A DNA stretch of 43,827 nt from Spirochaetales bacterium. Its GTDB lineage: Bacteria > Spirochaetota > Spirochaetia > JABEVK01. Under the pieces are notes generated by a model, which ran no database searches, was not told the DNA's origin, and saw only the letters and a program-made list of their open reading frames with translations. The stretch covers positions 1-43,827 of the forward strand of contig JABEVK010000044.1 of the NCBI GenBank assembly GCA_013044245.1. Reading direction: 5' to 3'. Numbering within the stretch: position 1 is the first letter of the stretch; each line of letters begins with the position of its first letter. Below are positions 16,482-24,610 of this stretch, in pieces. The translations under genes were made by a program, and so were the position numbers.

Positions 16482-17885
16482 TTATTGCGGAGGAATGATC
16501 AACTGCCAGCCCGGATAGATCAAATCAGGGTTTTGAATGAGCTTTTGGTTTCGTTTCCAAATCTTAGGCCAATCCAAAGGCCGGCTGTAGATATTCGGAT
16601 AACCCGCAATACGCCATAGGCTGTCGCGATGCGCTGGAATGAGGCGCACCGTATACACCTTATCAACAGCCATCTCAAGGTAAATATCCACTAGACGTTG
16701 AGCATCAAGAAAATACTGCGAAGCTAAAACGTAGTTCCCGCCTTTATAGAAGGAAACTCCTTTTTCCCAAGTTGTCTTTGCCTCTTCAAGGTAATCCAAA
16801 CGGCTTTTTTCGGCCAGTACGACGGTTGATCCATCATGGGGGATGAGCTCGGAATGGCCTTGCGAAGGATTTGGGGTTGGCAAAGGTGACGTAGCTGGTG
16901 CCGGTGAAGGTGTAGCCTCGGCGGGAGGTGCCGCGTCTAACGCTTTTTGCCCATTCCAGGGACGAGGACCAATAATCTGATCTTCGGGGGTAACCACTGT
17001 CGCTTGTGAAGCTTTTTCGATTTTTTGCATCGTAGCTTTCATCAGAGCTTCAGCGTTCTTTTTTTGGTTTTGGGTCAAAGCCGCATTCTGCGCTTGTTGG
17101 GCCTGAAATTCCGCTTGCGTCCAGGCTTCTAAAGCCGCTTCTAAATGATACGAACGGTAGGAGACAACTCCCTGGAGGAAGGAGTCCCCCGCTTTTTGAA
17201 GCAGATCGGGTACCCAAATCATGGCCTGAGCCTGCTCGGCGGCGTGAATGGCCTTTTGAGCCGCACCTTTTTTTTGCTTGGCCGTATCGAGGTTTTGACT
17301 CACTTTATCGTAGAGTTTGACTAAAGCTTCCAGGGCAGTTCCGCCCTGAGCCTCGCCTTGATCCACGTTGGTCTGAAGTTCCTTCTCGGCGGCGAGACGT
17401 AAAGCGTCATCTTTTTGAAATTCCGCGGGATAGAACTTGTCGCCTTTTAAATCAACGATGAGTTGTCGGGCACGGTCCAAACGAGCCATCATAGCCGCAC
17501 GCCTGGCGGCTAAGGCATTGTCACGAGCCGTATTGGCATCCGTGACGGCTTCGGACAACAAGATTCGAGCCTTTTCGGGGTCAGATTGTCCCAAAGAATG
17601 GGCTTGTTTCAACTCTTCTTTGGCCCTAGCCAACATCGTAGGACTATAGCGCTCAGCCTGAGCCGCTTCGGCCTGACTGATAGCGTTTTCAGCCGGACCA
17701 TAATCGCTGGCTGTTAAAGCATTGGGAACCACTTGCGGTGCGACGGGCTTTTCGGGCACGGGAGTGGGTTTAACCTCTTGAGGCTTAGGAGCTACTGGTT
17801 GCGCCGAGGGGGCGGGTGGAGCAGAGGGACAACCTGTCAAAAATAAGGCCATCGAGATAAGAACCGCTGTCACGGCAAACTTCAT
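16482..17885 (-). CDS. Lipoprotein with helical repeat region and C-terminal LysM-like domain
   Basis: A 467-residue lipoprotein. The lipobox LFLTGC puts the lipidated Cys at 19. A Pro-rich linker (20-55) and an Ala/Gln-rich helical part (60-290, TPR-like or coiled coil, with repeated AEKEL/AKEEL patterns) follow, then a second Pro-rich linker (320-345). The end (about 410-467), YTVRLIPAHRDSLWRIAG ... WKRNQKLIQNPDLIYPG ... LIIPP, is a LysM domain that binds peptidoglycan. It probably anchors or spaces the outer envelope, or serves as a scaffold. Its AGGAGG lies 9 bases before the ATG. It is divergent from the FecR-like gene. Similar LysM lipoproteins are common in treponemes. Confidence 0.87.
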   Translation of the reverse strand: MKFAVTAVLISMALFLTGCPSAPPAPSAQPVAPKPQEVKPTPVPEKPVAPQVVPNALTASDYGPAENAISQAEAAQAERYSPTMLARAKEELKQAHSLGQSDPEKARILLSEAVTDANTARDNALAARRAAMMARLDRARQLIVDLKGDKFYPAEFQKDDALRLAAEKELQTNVDQGEAQGGTALEALVKLYDKVSQNLDTAKQKKGAAQKAIHAAEQAQAMIWVPDLLQKAGDSFLQGVVSYRSYHLEAALEAWTQAEFQAQQAQNAALTQNQKKNAEALMKATMQKIEKASQATVVTPEDQIIGPRPWNGQKALDAAPPAEATPSPAPATSPLPTPNPSQGHSELIPHDGSTVVLAEKSRLDYLEEAKTTWEKGVSFYKGGNYVLASQYFLDAQRLVDIYLEMAVDKVYTVRLIPAHRDSLWRIAGYPNIYSRPLDWPKIWKRNQKLIQNPDLIYPGWQLIIPPQ

Positions 17886-17894
17886 GGGAGAACA

Positions 17895-17922
17895 CCTCCT
17901 AGTAACTAAAGTATTTTACTAG
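17895..17922 (-). promoter_or_regulatory. Inverted repeat abutting the Shine-Dalgarno of the LysM lipoprotein
   Basis: CTAGTAA (17899-17905) and TTACTAG (17916-17922) are exact inverted repeats, 10 bases apart. On the minus strand the 3' arm runs straight into AGGAGG. In RNA this would be a hairpin touching the ribosome-binding site; in DNA it could be an operator. Confidence 0.3.
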
Positions 17923-17939
17923 AAAGTGCCAGAAAAATC

Positions 17940-17968
17940 TAGAAAAAAACGCTGTTTCCCCCTAAGAT
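17940..17968 (+). promoter_or_regulatory. Possible promoter placed for a leaderless transcript of the FecR-like gene
   Basis: TAGAAA (17940-17945), 17-base spacer, TAAGAT (17963-17968), then 6 bases to the ATG at 17975. No Shine-Dalgarno sequence precedes this gene. Confidence 0.35.
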
Positions 17969-17974
17969 CAACGC

Positions 17975-19108
17975 ATGACGAACCTTTTCCAACGCCGAAA
18001 CCAGCGTTTTTTTGCTTTTTGGGGGTTATTTGGTGGAATACTCCTGGTGGCAAACCCGTTGAGTGCGGTTTCGGTAGCCCAAATATCGGAGCTATCGGGA
18101 TCGGTAACGGTGACCCGACAAGGGAGCCCCCTTGCTGAAAACCTTCAACCAGGCACGGCTCTTGAGGATTATGACCTCATTGTTACGGGGCCGCAAAGTC
18201 AATTAACAGTGATTTTTCCCACAGCGGGAGGGTTTTCGGGATCGCTTCGTATGGGGCCCAATACAGCCTTATGGTGGCAGGTGTCCTCAGCCTGGGGACA
18301 AACGGCGAAGATTTTTTTACTGCGTGGCAGTATGCGAGTTAACAGCGATCCGGCACAAACCCGTAACCATTTAGAGGTTCAAACTGCTCGCCTGCGGCTC
18401 AAGGCTACCAAGGCAACTTTTTGGGTGGCTTCTGACAACAGGAACCTTTTGGCGGCCTCGCAAGACGGTGTTATTACAGGGACCTTTGACAATCTGACAC
18501 TTTTTTCGCAACCAGGCTCGGCGCTGGAACTTAATGGGAACAACTTTGTACCAGTGTCAGCGGACCCGTCCACTCTCACTGACTTTCTCAACCAATGGCA
18601 AGAAGCCACGAAAAGGCAAGCTCAAAAAGCACTTGTGCACTCCTTTCCTGAATTGGCTCGTCAGTACCTACTAGAACTGGGACAACTCAACCGTGCTGAG
18701 GCTCGCCTGAGGCGCGAAGCCATAGCCGTTTTAAACTTATGGAAATCGCAAGACACAGCCGGAACAGTAAGTCCCTTAAAAGAAGCGGAACACGAAAAAA
18801 GCCTCGTTGTTGGACCGCTTTTGCAGGTACAGCGGCCACTGATCGCAACACTGAGCCTGAATGAGAGTCTCAAACAGGCCTGGCAGAGCGAGCGACTTGG
18901 TAACCTTCCCGAAGATACAGCGGTCTATTATAATTATACTGCTAAAGATTTTTTTGAGCGCTGGCGGCAGGATCAAAACTCTTTAAGCCGTTGGACAGCA
19001 GACTTTTGTTGGGATAGCAAGCTTTTTGCTGAAAGAAACCAAGGGAAAGCGCTCCCGCAAGAGACAAAATCCGCCGAAAGCATAAAAGAATCAGATTTCT
19101 TCAACTGA
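17975..19108 (+). CDS. Exported FecR-domain protein
   Basis: A 377-residue protein with a signal peptide or N-terminal anchor (hydrophobic residues 13-34). Residues about 35-180 match the FecR fold: an ISELSGSVTVTRQGSPL strand, GTALEDYDLIVTGPQSQLTV, then LRGSMRVNSD and a DGVITGTF segment, as in the FecR proteins common in spirochaete periplasm. The rest (190-377) is helical and charged without a recognised fold. Only 7 bases separate it from the DedA gene, so it probably heads an operon with DedA, a histidine kinase, an SrkA-like kinase and pirin. It may sense or bind an envelope component; no sigma factor partner is present here. Confidence 0.8.
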   Translation: MTNLFQRRNQRFFAFWGLFGGILLVANPLSAVSVAQISELSGSVTVTRQGSPLAENLQPGTALEDYDLIVTGPQSQLTVIFPTAGGFSGSLRMGPNTALWWQVSSAWGQTAKIFLLRGSMRVNSDPAQTRNHLEVQTARLRLKATKATFWVASDNRNLLAASQDGVITGTFDNLTLFSQPGSALELNGNNFVPVSADPSTLTDFLNQWQEATKRQAQKALVHSFPELARQYLLELGQLNRAEARLRREAIAVLNLWKSQDTAGTVSPLKEAEHEKSLVVGPLLQVQRPLIATLSLNESLKQAWQSERLGNLPEDTAVYYNYTAKDFFERWRQDQNSLSRWTADFCWDSKLFAERNQGKALPQETKSAESIKESDFFN

Positions 19109-19115
19109 GGAGCCT

Positions 19116-19790
19116 ATGGAATTTATTAAAGTCCTAATCGATTGGTACACTGCCAATTTGAACTATTTAACGGTGTTTCTCCTCATGTTCATGGAATCCA
19201 CCTTCTTACCCATTCCCTCTGAAATGATTCTGCCCCCGGCGGCCTTCATTGCCGCTGATACCGGACAAATGAGTATCGTTGGGATTCTTCTGATCGGGAC
19301 CTTGGGCAGTTTAGTGGGAGCAAGTTTCAATTATTTCTTGGCAAAACTTTTGGGTCGCCCCGCTGTTCACGCTCTTAGTCGTACGAGAGTCGCCCACCTC
19401 ATGTTCATCCATGAGCGCTCGGTGGATCACGCCGAAACTTTTTTCAACAAATATGGTCGCAGTGCCACGTTTTTCGGCCGCCTCATCCCGGCCGTCAGGC
19501 ACTTACTTTCGATCGCTGCCGGGTTAGCCAAAATGCCGCTTCGACGCTTTTGGCTGTTTACCTTTCTTGGGGCTGGTCTGTGGAATACTTTTCTGGCCCT
19601 TTCGAGTTACTTTTTATCGCTCGCCTATGGGACACAGCAGGTCAAAGATCTTATCCACAAGTATTTCAAAGAAATCTCTTGGACATTGATTATCCTGGGG
19701 ATTCTTTTAGTTGCTGTCCTTCTTATTAAACTCTGGAAAGATAAACCCACAAAAAAGCCCAAGGCAGACCTAGCCCACAAAAATGAGTGA
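19116..19790 (+). CDS. DedA-family (SNARE-associated) membrane protein
   Basis: A 224-residue inner-membrane protein of the DedA/VTT family, implicated in lipid scrambling of undecaprenyl phosphate or phosphatidylethanolamine carriers and in envelope homeostasis. Key landmarks: E27 with PIPSE (32-36) in the first re-entrant region, a GxxxG-rich helix (LIGTLGSLVGASFNYFLAK), and the family signature FFGRLIPAVRHLLSIAAG (about 123-140) with its essential Arg residues. Two more helices and a Lys-rich cytoplasmic tail follow. GAGGAG precedes the ATG. It overlaps the following kinase frame by 4 bases if the GTG start of that gene is used. Confidence 0.92.
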   Translation: MEFIKVLIDWYTANLNYLTVFLLMFMESTFLPIPSEMILPPAAFIAADTGQMSIVGILLIGTLGSLVGASFNYFLAKLLGRPAVHALSRTRVAHLMFIHERSVDHAETFFNKYGRSATFFGRLIPAVRHLLSIAAGLAKMPLRRFWLFTFLGAGLWNTFLALSSYFLSLAYGTQQVKDLIHKYFKEISWTLIILGILLVAVLLIKLWKDKPTKKPKADLAHKNE

Positions 19791-19795
19791 GGAAA

Positions 19796-21037
19796 ATGTC
19801 TAGTCACCAACAAAAAAGTTCATTCGAGCTTCTACGTCTTGGGTTTCTCATTGCCGGTGCGTCGACTCTTGTTTTTCTCCCCATGGAGTTTTACCTCAAG
19901 CCTCCCTCGTGGCCCGTCTTTACAAGCATCAATATTCTCTTGACCGTGTTGTATTTTGGCTTTTGGCGTCTCGTGCGGCCTGAATGGTTAACGAAGGCAT
20001 CTATAGCGCTGTGTACAGCATCCAGCTTTCAGATGTTCCTCGCCGTCAATTTTCATTATGGCCCTCTTCTGGGCCTTCAAGCATTTTTTCTTATCTTTGC
20101 CTACCTACCCTTTCTTTTACTCCCGACCCACCATCGAGCCTGGGTGTATACTCTGAGTTCCCTCAACATTGTTTTTTTTGTCTGGACGACTTTCTTTTTA
20201 AGTGCAACGAATTTTACCACCTACTCGGCTGACGTGATGCGCTTTTCTCACCTGATGTCGGCCCTGATCATTGTCGCGATTTTTATTGTCTTAGTGATTT
20301 ATTTTCAAATTTGTTCACGCCGACGCGAAGCAGAACTTTTAGACAACGCCCATAACCAAGATTTACTGTTCTCGTTGATTGCCCACGATTTACGGGGACC
20401 TGTGGGTGGCTTAAAAGAAGGCCTTGGCTTTTACGAATTTCACCGAAATGCGATGGGTGACCAAGAACAAGCTGATTTCTTACATTCTTTGCGGCAAACA
20501 GCTGACAACACCTTTACACTACTTGAAAATCTTTTACTTTGGACCTCGCAACGTCAAGGGCGACTGCCATTTCATCCTTTTCCTCACGCGTGGAAAGACC
20601 TCGTCGATTCGGTCGTCGGACTCTGGCAAGAACAGGCACGGGGTACCGATGTGACCTTCGAGCGTGACATTCCGAACGACCTTATTGTTACTTGTGATGC
20701 CGACATGATGAGCACGGTGTTGCGCAACCTGATTTCGAATGCGGTTAAGTTCTCCCCGAAAAAAAGTGTGATCCAAATTAGAAGTTCACTCAGCAACGGG
20801 TGGTTCTGCTGTGAAGTCCAAGATTCGGGCATGGGAATGGATGCCAACACGCAAGCGGCTCTATTTAACACCAAGGATCGACCACAACGGCATGGTTTAC
20901 GAGGTGAACGGGGTACAGGGCTTGGGCTATTACTCGTTCAAGAATTCGTGGCACACCACGGCGGGAAAGTTTCTGTGCAAAGTGTGCTAGGCAAAGGGTC
21001 AACCTTTCGCGTCGAGCTTCCGCAAATTCCCCAATGA
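19796..21037 (+). CDS. Membrane sensor histidine kinase
   Basis: A 413-residue kinase with about six TM segments in residues 12-170, a short linker, and the phosphoacceptor H197 in LIAHDLRGPVGG. The ATPase domain shows NLISNAVKF, DSGMGMD and RGERGTGLGL. Both the membrane sensor design and the HDLRGPxGG motif match the kinase at 6759, so the two are paralogues. The ATG at 19796 with GAGG close by is chosen; the GTG at 19787, overlapping the DedA stop as GTGA, is an alternative that adds three residues. Its stop overlaps the SrkA start (ATGA). No receiver gene is adjacent, so its partner lies elsewhere, possibly the stand-alone receiver at 8128. Confidence 0.9.
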   Translation: MSSHQQKSSFELLRLGFLIAGASTLVFLPMEFYLKPPSWPVFTSINILLTVLYFGFWRLVRPEWLTKASIALCTASSFQMFLAVNFHYGPLLGLQAFFLIFAYLPFLLLPTHHRAWVYTLSSLNIVFFVWTTFFLSATNFTTYSADVMRFSHLMSALIIVAIFIVLVIYFQICSRRREAELLDNAHNQDLLFSLIAHDLRGPVGGLKEGLGFYEFHRNAMGDQEQADFLHSLRQTADNTFTLLENLLLWTSQRQGRLPFHPFPHAWKDLVDSVVGLWQEQARGTDVTFERDIPNDLIVTCDADMMSTVLRNLISNAVKFSPKKSVIQIRSSLSNGWFCCEVQDSGMGMDANTQAALFNTKDRPQRHGLRGERGTGLGLLLVQEFVAHHGGKVSVQSVLGKGSTFRVELPQIPQ

Positions 21038-22002
21038 GCATACTACCGGATTTTCAAAGTCTCAGCCCCGACTTTATTCTCAACGCTCTTTATCGCCATT
21101 ATGGTATCGACGCTGAAGCCGCTCTTAGGCCGTTTAACAGCTATGTTAACCGTGTCTACGGGTTGAACGACACCCAAGGCAACCGCTGGATTGTCAAGTT
21201 TTACCGTCCTGGTCGCTGGCTCCCCGAAGCCCTTGCCGAGGAACACGCCTTTCTTGCCGATGCCGGTGAAGCCGGTCTACCCCTGGCACTCCCCATCACC
21301 AATCTGAAAGGTGAAACCTTGAGTTACGAAGCCCCCTATTTCTGGGCGGTTTTTCCCCAAAAAGCAGGAAGAACCTTTGAAGGCGAAAGCCTATCGGATC
21401 TCGAACGGATTGGATCGTTAGTCGGACGCCTGCATAGCGCGGCAAAGCGGCGAAGCTGTCCGCACCGGCTTACTCTGACCGCATCGGGGGCGGGAGACCA
21501 GTTAACCCAGGAGCTGTGGGAGGCGGACCTCCTACCACACCGACTCAAAGAGCCGTTTTTCACCATGCTTGACCATGCGCTCGACACCATCGAGCCCTTA
21601 CTAGACGGAACCGTTCACCATCGCATTCACGGGGATCTCCACCGTGGCAACATCCTTGATCGCGCTGACGAAGGCCTATTGCTGATCGATTTTGACGATA
21701 TGATGACGGGGCCTCCGGTGCAGGACCTGTGGATGTTATTGCCCGACCGCTGGGAAAACTGCCGGGAAGAAGCCGAAGTCCTAGCACGGGGTTACGAGGT
21801 TTGGATGCCCTTTGATAACCGCTGGTGGAATTTGATCGAACCCTTGCGTTTTCTCCGTATGCTTTACTTTTTAGCATGGTGCGCTCGACAGCGGAAGGAT
21901 GAAGGCTTTACTCGCCAATTTCCCGGGTGGGGTTCCCCAGAATTTTGGCAAAAAGAATGGGAGGACTTGAGCGATCAATATGAACGACTTCGTTTGTTGT
22001 GA
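21034..22002 (+). CDS. srkA: SrkA/YihE-type stress response protein kinase
   Basis: A 322-residue kinase of the aminoglycoside-phosphotransferase fold. The catalytic loop is HGDLHRGN (199-206; catalytic D201) and the metal loop is IDFDD (218-222), followed by the SrkA hallmark TGPPVQDLWMLL. A WIVKFYRPGRW segment (52-62) holds the ATP-binding Lys. SrkA in Escherichia coli is a Ser/Thr kinase linked to the Cpx envelope response and protection from oxidative damage. Length agrees with SrkA (about 328). The start overlaps the kinase stop (ATGA), giving translational coupling with a sensor kinase and DedA, in keeping with an envelope-stress role. Confidence 0.9.
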   Translation: MSILPDFQSLSPDFILNALYRHYGIDAEAALRPFNSYVNRVYGLNDTQGNRWIVKFYRPGRWLPEALAEEHAFLADAGEAGLPLALPITNLKGETLSYEAPYFWAVFPQKAGRTFEGESLSDLERIGSLVGRLHSAAKRRSCPHRLTLTASGAGDQLTQELWEADLLPHRLKEPFFTMLDHALDTIEPLLDGTVHHRIHGDLHRGNILDRADEGLLLIDFDDMMTGPPVQDLWMLLPDRWENCREEAEVLARGYEVWMPFDNRWWNLIEPLRFLRMLYFLAWCARQRKDEGFTRQFPGWGSPEFWQKEWEDLSDQYERLRLL

Positions 22003-22058
22003 AAGCTAGCCCAAAGACGGTTCTCTTTGTATTTTTGAATCAGTCCAAGGAGGTACCT

Positions 22059-22901
22059 ATGGACCGAGAACCACGTTCATGGCGAAAAAGCAAGCCCGTG
22101 ATGGAAGGAGCCGGAGTCCATCTCAAGCGGGCCTTGGGTTTTGGCGATCCTGGTGAAGCTGACCCTTTTCTTCTCTTTGATGATTTTCGCGGAAAGAAAC
22201 CTGCCGATTATCAAAAGGGCTTTCCATGGCACCCCCATCGCGGGATTGAAACGATTACCTATATTTTGAAAGGTCGGGTTGAACACCAAGACAGCATGGG
22301 CAACAAAGGCATCATCGGAGCAGGTGATGTCCAGTGGATGACCGCTGGTCGCGGGATCATTCACCAAGAAATGCCCCAGGGGGCTGACGATGGGGAACTA
22401 GAAGGCTTTCAGCTCTGGGCCAATCTGCCGGCCAAGAACAAGTTAATGAAACCACGCTATCAAGAAGTCACCTCAACGGCTATCCCCGTCAAAACCTTAG
22501 AAGACGGTTCAACCATCCGCGTTATTTGCGGGCGTTGGGACACCGTAGAAGGCCCTGTTGAGGACATCATGACCGAGCCCGATTACTTGGACGTGACGCT
22601 AGCCCCAGGCGCCGATGTCTGGCACAAAATTTCCCCCGGAAAAAATGCCTTTGCTTATGTCATTGACGGACAAGGGATGTTTGGCTCCGGTGAGGTGATG
22701 ACCAATGAGTCACTGGTCTTTTTTACCGACGGGGAACGCCTGCGTCTACGAGCCGAAAAAGATCATCCCTTTCGGTTTTTGCTCTGCACAGGGTTAGGGT
22801 TAGGGGAACCCGTAGCCTGGCACGGTCCCATCGTGATGAATACTCGTGACGAGCTCGTTCAGGCTTTTCAAGAATTAGAAGCGGGAACATTCTTAGGGTA
22901 A
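22059..22901 (+). CDS. Pirin-family cupin protein
   Basis: A 280-residue bicupin protein of the pirin family (quercetin 2,3-dioxygenase activity or regulatory roles are known in relatives). The metal site in the N-terminal cupin is complete: H58 and H60 in PWHPHRGIETITY, H102 and E104 in IIHQEMPQ. The second cupin (about 165-260) ends with FRFLLCTGLGLGEPVAWHGP, typical of pirins. AAGGAGGT precedes the ATG at 22059, so the in-frame GTG at 21999 is rejected. It is the last gene in the DedA-kinase-srkA direction, 56 bases after srkA. Confidence 0.93.
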   Translation: MDREPRSWRKSKPVMEGAGVHLKRALGFGDPGEADPFLLFDDFRGKKPADYQKGFPWHPHRGIETITYILKGRVEHQDSMGNKGIIGAGDVQWMTAGRGIIHQEMPQGADDGELEGFQLWANLPAKNKLMKPRYQEVTSTAIPVKTLEDGSTIRVICGRWDTVEGPVEDIMTEPDYLDVTLAPGADVWHKISPGKNAFAYVIDGQGMFGSGEVMTNESLVFFTDGERLRLRAEKDHPFRFLLCTGLGLGEPVAWHGPIVMNTRDELVQAFQELEAGTFLG

Positions 22902-22945
22902 AGGATGACCCCGTGAGTCTGTTGTCTCGCGTAGGTTTCTGTTGC

Positions 22946-23638
22946 CTAGCGACCTGGGTGTGCTAAAAATAAAGAGATGAGCACGGTGATGAGGCCTGCC
23001 ATAGCTAAAGCGATTCCGCTCATGGCACCCTCCACTTCTCCCAGAGTGATGGCTTTTGAAGTCCCTACAGCATGGCTAGAAGTACCAATAGCCACCCCCG
23101 CCACCACTGGGTCACGGACCCGAAAAAGCTTTAACATCAGGGGTGCCCATACCGCCCCTAAGATGCCTGTCAGAACAACAGCCGCCACAGTTACCGCCGG
23201 GATTCCCCCAATGTTGGGAGAAATGGCCAAGGCGAACGGTGTCGAGACCGATTTTACCAAAAGGGAATCGGTCAAAACCTGATCTAGACCAAACCACCTA
23301 CTCAAAAGGTAAGCAGAACCTACGGAGACCAAGGAGCCTACCACTGTTCCGGCAAGAACCGGGAGAAAGTACTTTTTTAGACGTGACAGCTGAGTGTAAA
23401 TCGACAAGGCCAACACAGCCGTAGCCGGGCCTAAAAACACCGAGATCACCGAACCGCCCTCATCAAAACTGGCTAAAGGGATATGAAACAACTCCAAAAC
23501 GGCAATGCACAAAACCACGGCAATCAAAAGAGGATTCGCGATCGCGAGCTTTGTCTTTTTTTCTAACCAAATTCCGATTTCAAAGGTCAAGATGCTTAGT
23601 GTGATGCCGAAAAACGGTGAAGAGAAAACTTCGTTCAT
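22946..23638 (-). CDS. lrgB: LrgB-family membrane protein
   Basis: A 230-residue integral membrane protein with about seven hydrophobic segments. The family signature is present: FLGPATAVLALSIY, LLVKSVSTPFALAIS and GTSSHAVGTSKAI. With LrgA it forms a holin-like or small-metabolite transport system; in other bacteria LrgAB modulates murein hydrolase activity or carries pyruvate, and plant PLGG1 carries glycolate/glycerate. Its start overlaps the lrgA stop by four bases (ATGA), indicating an operon. It converges on the pirin gene with 44 bases between; no clear terminator is visible there. Confidence 0.93.
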   Translation of the reverse strand: MNEVFSSPFFGITLSILTFEIGIWLEKKTKLAIANPLLIAVVLCIAVLELFHIPLASFDEGGSVISVFLGPATAVLALSIYTQLSRLKKYFLPVLAGTVVGSLVSVGSAYLLSRWFGLDQVLTDSLLVKSVSTPFALAISPNIGGIPAVTVAAVVLTGILGAVWAPLMLKLFRVRDPVVAGVAIGTSSHAVGTSKAITLGEVEGAMSGIALAMAGLITVLISLFLAHPGR

Positions 23639-24021
23639 GCGAGAGGCCTAGGTTTGCGTTTTCGCGATCGTCCTAGCTCTTGCAGTTTCATCACGCCCCT
23701 CACTGTCAAGGCTGTGGACCCAAAGGTAAAAAAGGTGGTCAGAACGACAACTCCTAAAAGAGCCAATAAATGCGCTCGGATTTCACTAAACTGCGAAATG
23801 ATTCCTACTCCAGCAGGGACAAAGAAAAACGCCATGTTCTTCAAAAGAAAATCCGCTTTTTGACGAATGCGGTCAACGTGGACGGCCTTAAAAAACAGCA
23901 AGAGAAAAAGAAGTACCATGCTGATGACACTGCCAGGGATGGGGACAGGCAAAAGGACGGAAACTATTTGTCCTAAGAGGCAAACACCAAAAACAAGGCC
24001 GATTTGCAGCATCAGTTTCAC
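23635..24021 (-). CDS. lrgA: LrgA/CidA-family holin-like protein
   Basis: A 128-residue protein with four hydrophobic segments and the LrgA motif PVPIPGSVISMVLLFLLL (about 25-42), then VPAGVGIISQ. It is the partner of LrgB. The GTG at 24021 has no Shine-Dalgarno sequence; TAATTT stands 6 bases ahead. An ATG three codons in (24012) is a possible alternative start. The basic tail (GRSRKRKPR) is cytoplasmic. It is divergent from dtd. Confidence 0.92.
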   Translation of the reverse strand: MKLMLQIGLVFGVCLLGQIVSVLLPVPIPGSVISMVLLFLLLFFKAVHVDRIRQKADFLLKNMAFFFVPAGVGIISQFSEIRAHLLALLGVVVLTTFFTFGSTALTVRGVMKLQELGRSRKRKPRPLA

Positions 24022-24027
24022 TCGTTA

Positions 24028-24057
24028 AAATTAGCAGAAAGGGCCCTGGGAAAACAA
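24028..24057 (-). promoter_or_regulatory. Possible promoter of lrgAB, placed for a leaderless transcript
   Basis: On the minus strand TTGTTT (24052-24057), 18-base spacer, TAATTT (24028-24033), then 6 bases to the GTG start. Both boxes are weak by themselves; the position fits the same layout seen at other genes that lack a Shine-Dalgarno sequence. Confidence 0.3.
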
Positions 24058-24127
24058 GGTGTTCTTGTTCGAAGCCAATCGTTTCGTTACAAAGGCACAC
24101 GGGAGCAAAAGCCTAAAGGAGTGTATC

Positions 24128-24610
24128 GTGAAAGCTTTGGTGCAGAGGGTCAGTGAAGCGTCCGTTTCAGTCAACGGACAAATCGTGGGGCAAATCGCCG
24201 CTGGCCTGTTGGTTTATGTTGGTCTCGAAAAAGCTGACCAAGATGCCGATTTAGAATGGCTGGGACGGAAAGTTCTTGGGATGCGGGTATTCGCCGATGA
24301 AGCAGGAAAGATGAACCTTCCCCTCGGGGAACGAGGCCTCTTGCTCGTGAGTCAGTTTACCCATACCGGCGATTTACGACGAGGCCAACGCCCTGGTTTT
24401 GATTCTGCAATGTCGGTTAGTCAAGCCAGGATCTGGTGGCCACGGGTCATAAGCTTTTTTCAAACCCGACACCACCAAGTCGCCACAGGAGAATTCCAAG
24501 CCGACATGAAGGTGGCCAGTATTAATGACGGACCGGCCACCTTTTGGCTTGATAGCTATTCGAGAACCGCTGACAAAAGCTTTTCGGCTTCGTCTTTTGA
24601 CAACCCTTGA
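24128..24610 (+). CDS. dtd: D-aminoacyl-tRNA deacylase (DTD)
   Basis: A 160-residue enzyme that hydrolyses D-aminoacyl-tRNA (and glycyl-tRNA-Ala) to protect translation. Both active-site motifs are present: SQFT (75-78) and NDGPAT (133-138) with its Gly-Pro pair. [14 protein letters not shown] matches the family end. Usual length is about 145-150, so the last dozen residues (after LDS) are an extra Ser-rich tail. The GTG at 24128 with AAGGAG is preferred to an upstream in-frame ATG (24059). Its last 55 bases overlap the end of metH on the other strand; the extra tail is encoded in that overlap. Confidence 0.94.
   Translation: MKALVQRVSEASVSVNGQIVGQIAAGLLVYVGLEKADQDADLEWLGRKVLGMRVFADEAGKMNLPLGERGLLLVSQFTHTGDLRRGQRPGFDSAMSVSQARIWWPRVISFFQTRHHQVATGEFQADMKVASINDGPATFWLDSYSRTADKSFSASSFDNP

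Noticed and set aside
22928-22952. Hairpin between pirin and lrgB as a terminator
   Set aside because: The stem has a bulge and neither strand has a following T run.
24053-24069. AACAAG/CTTGTT hairpin before dtd as a regulatory element
   Set aside because: Six-base stem, AT-rich, no T tract and no relation to the ribosome-binding site; too weak to annotate.
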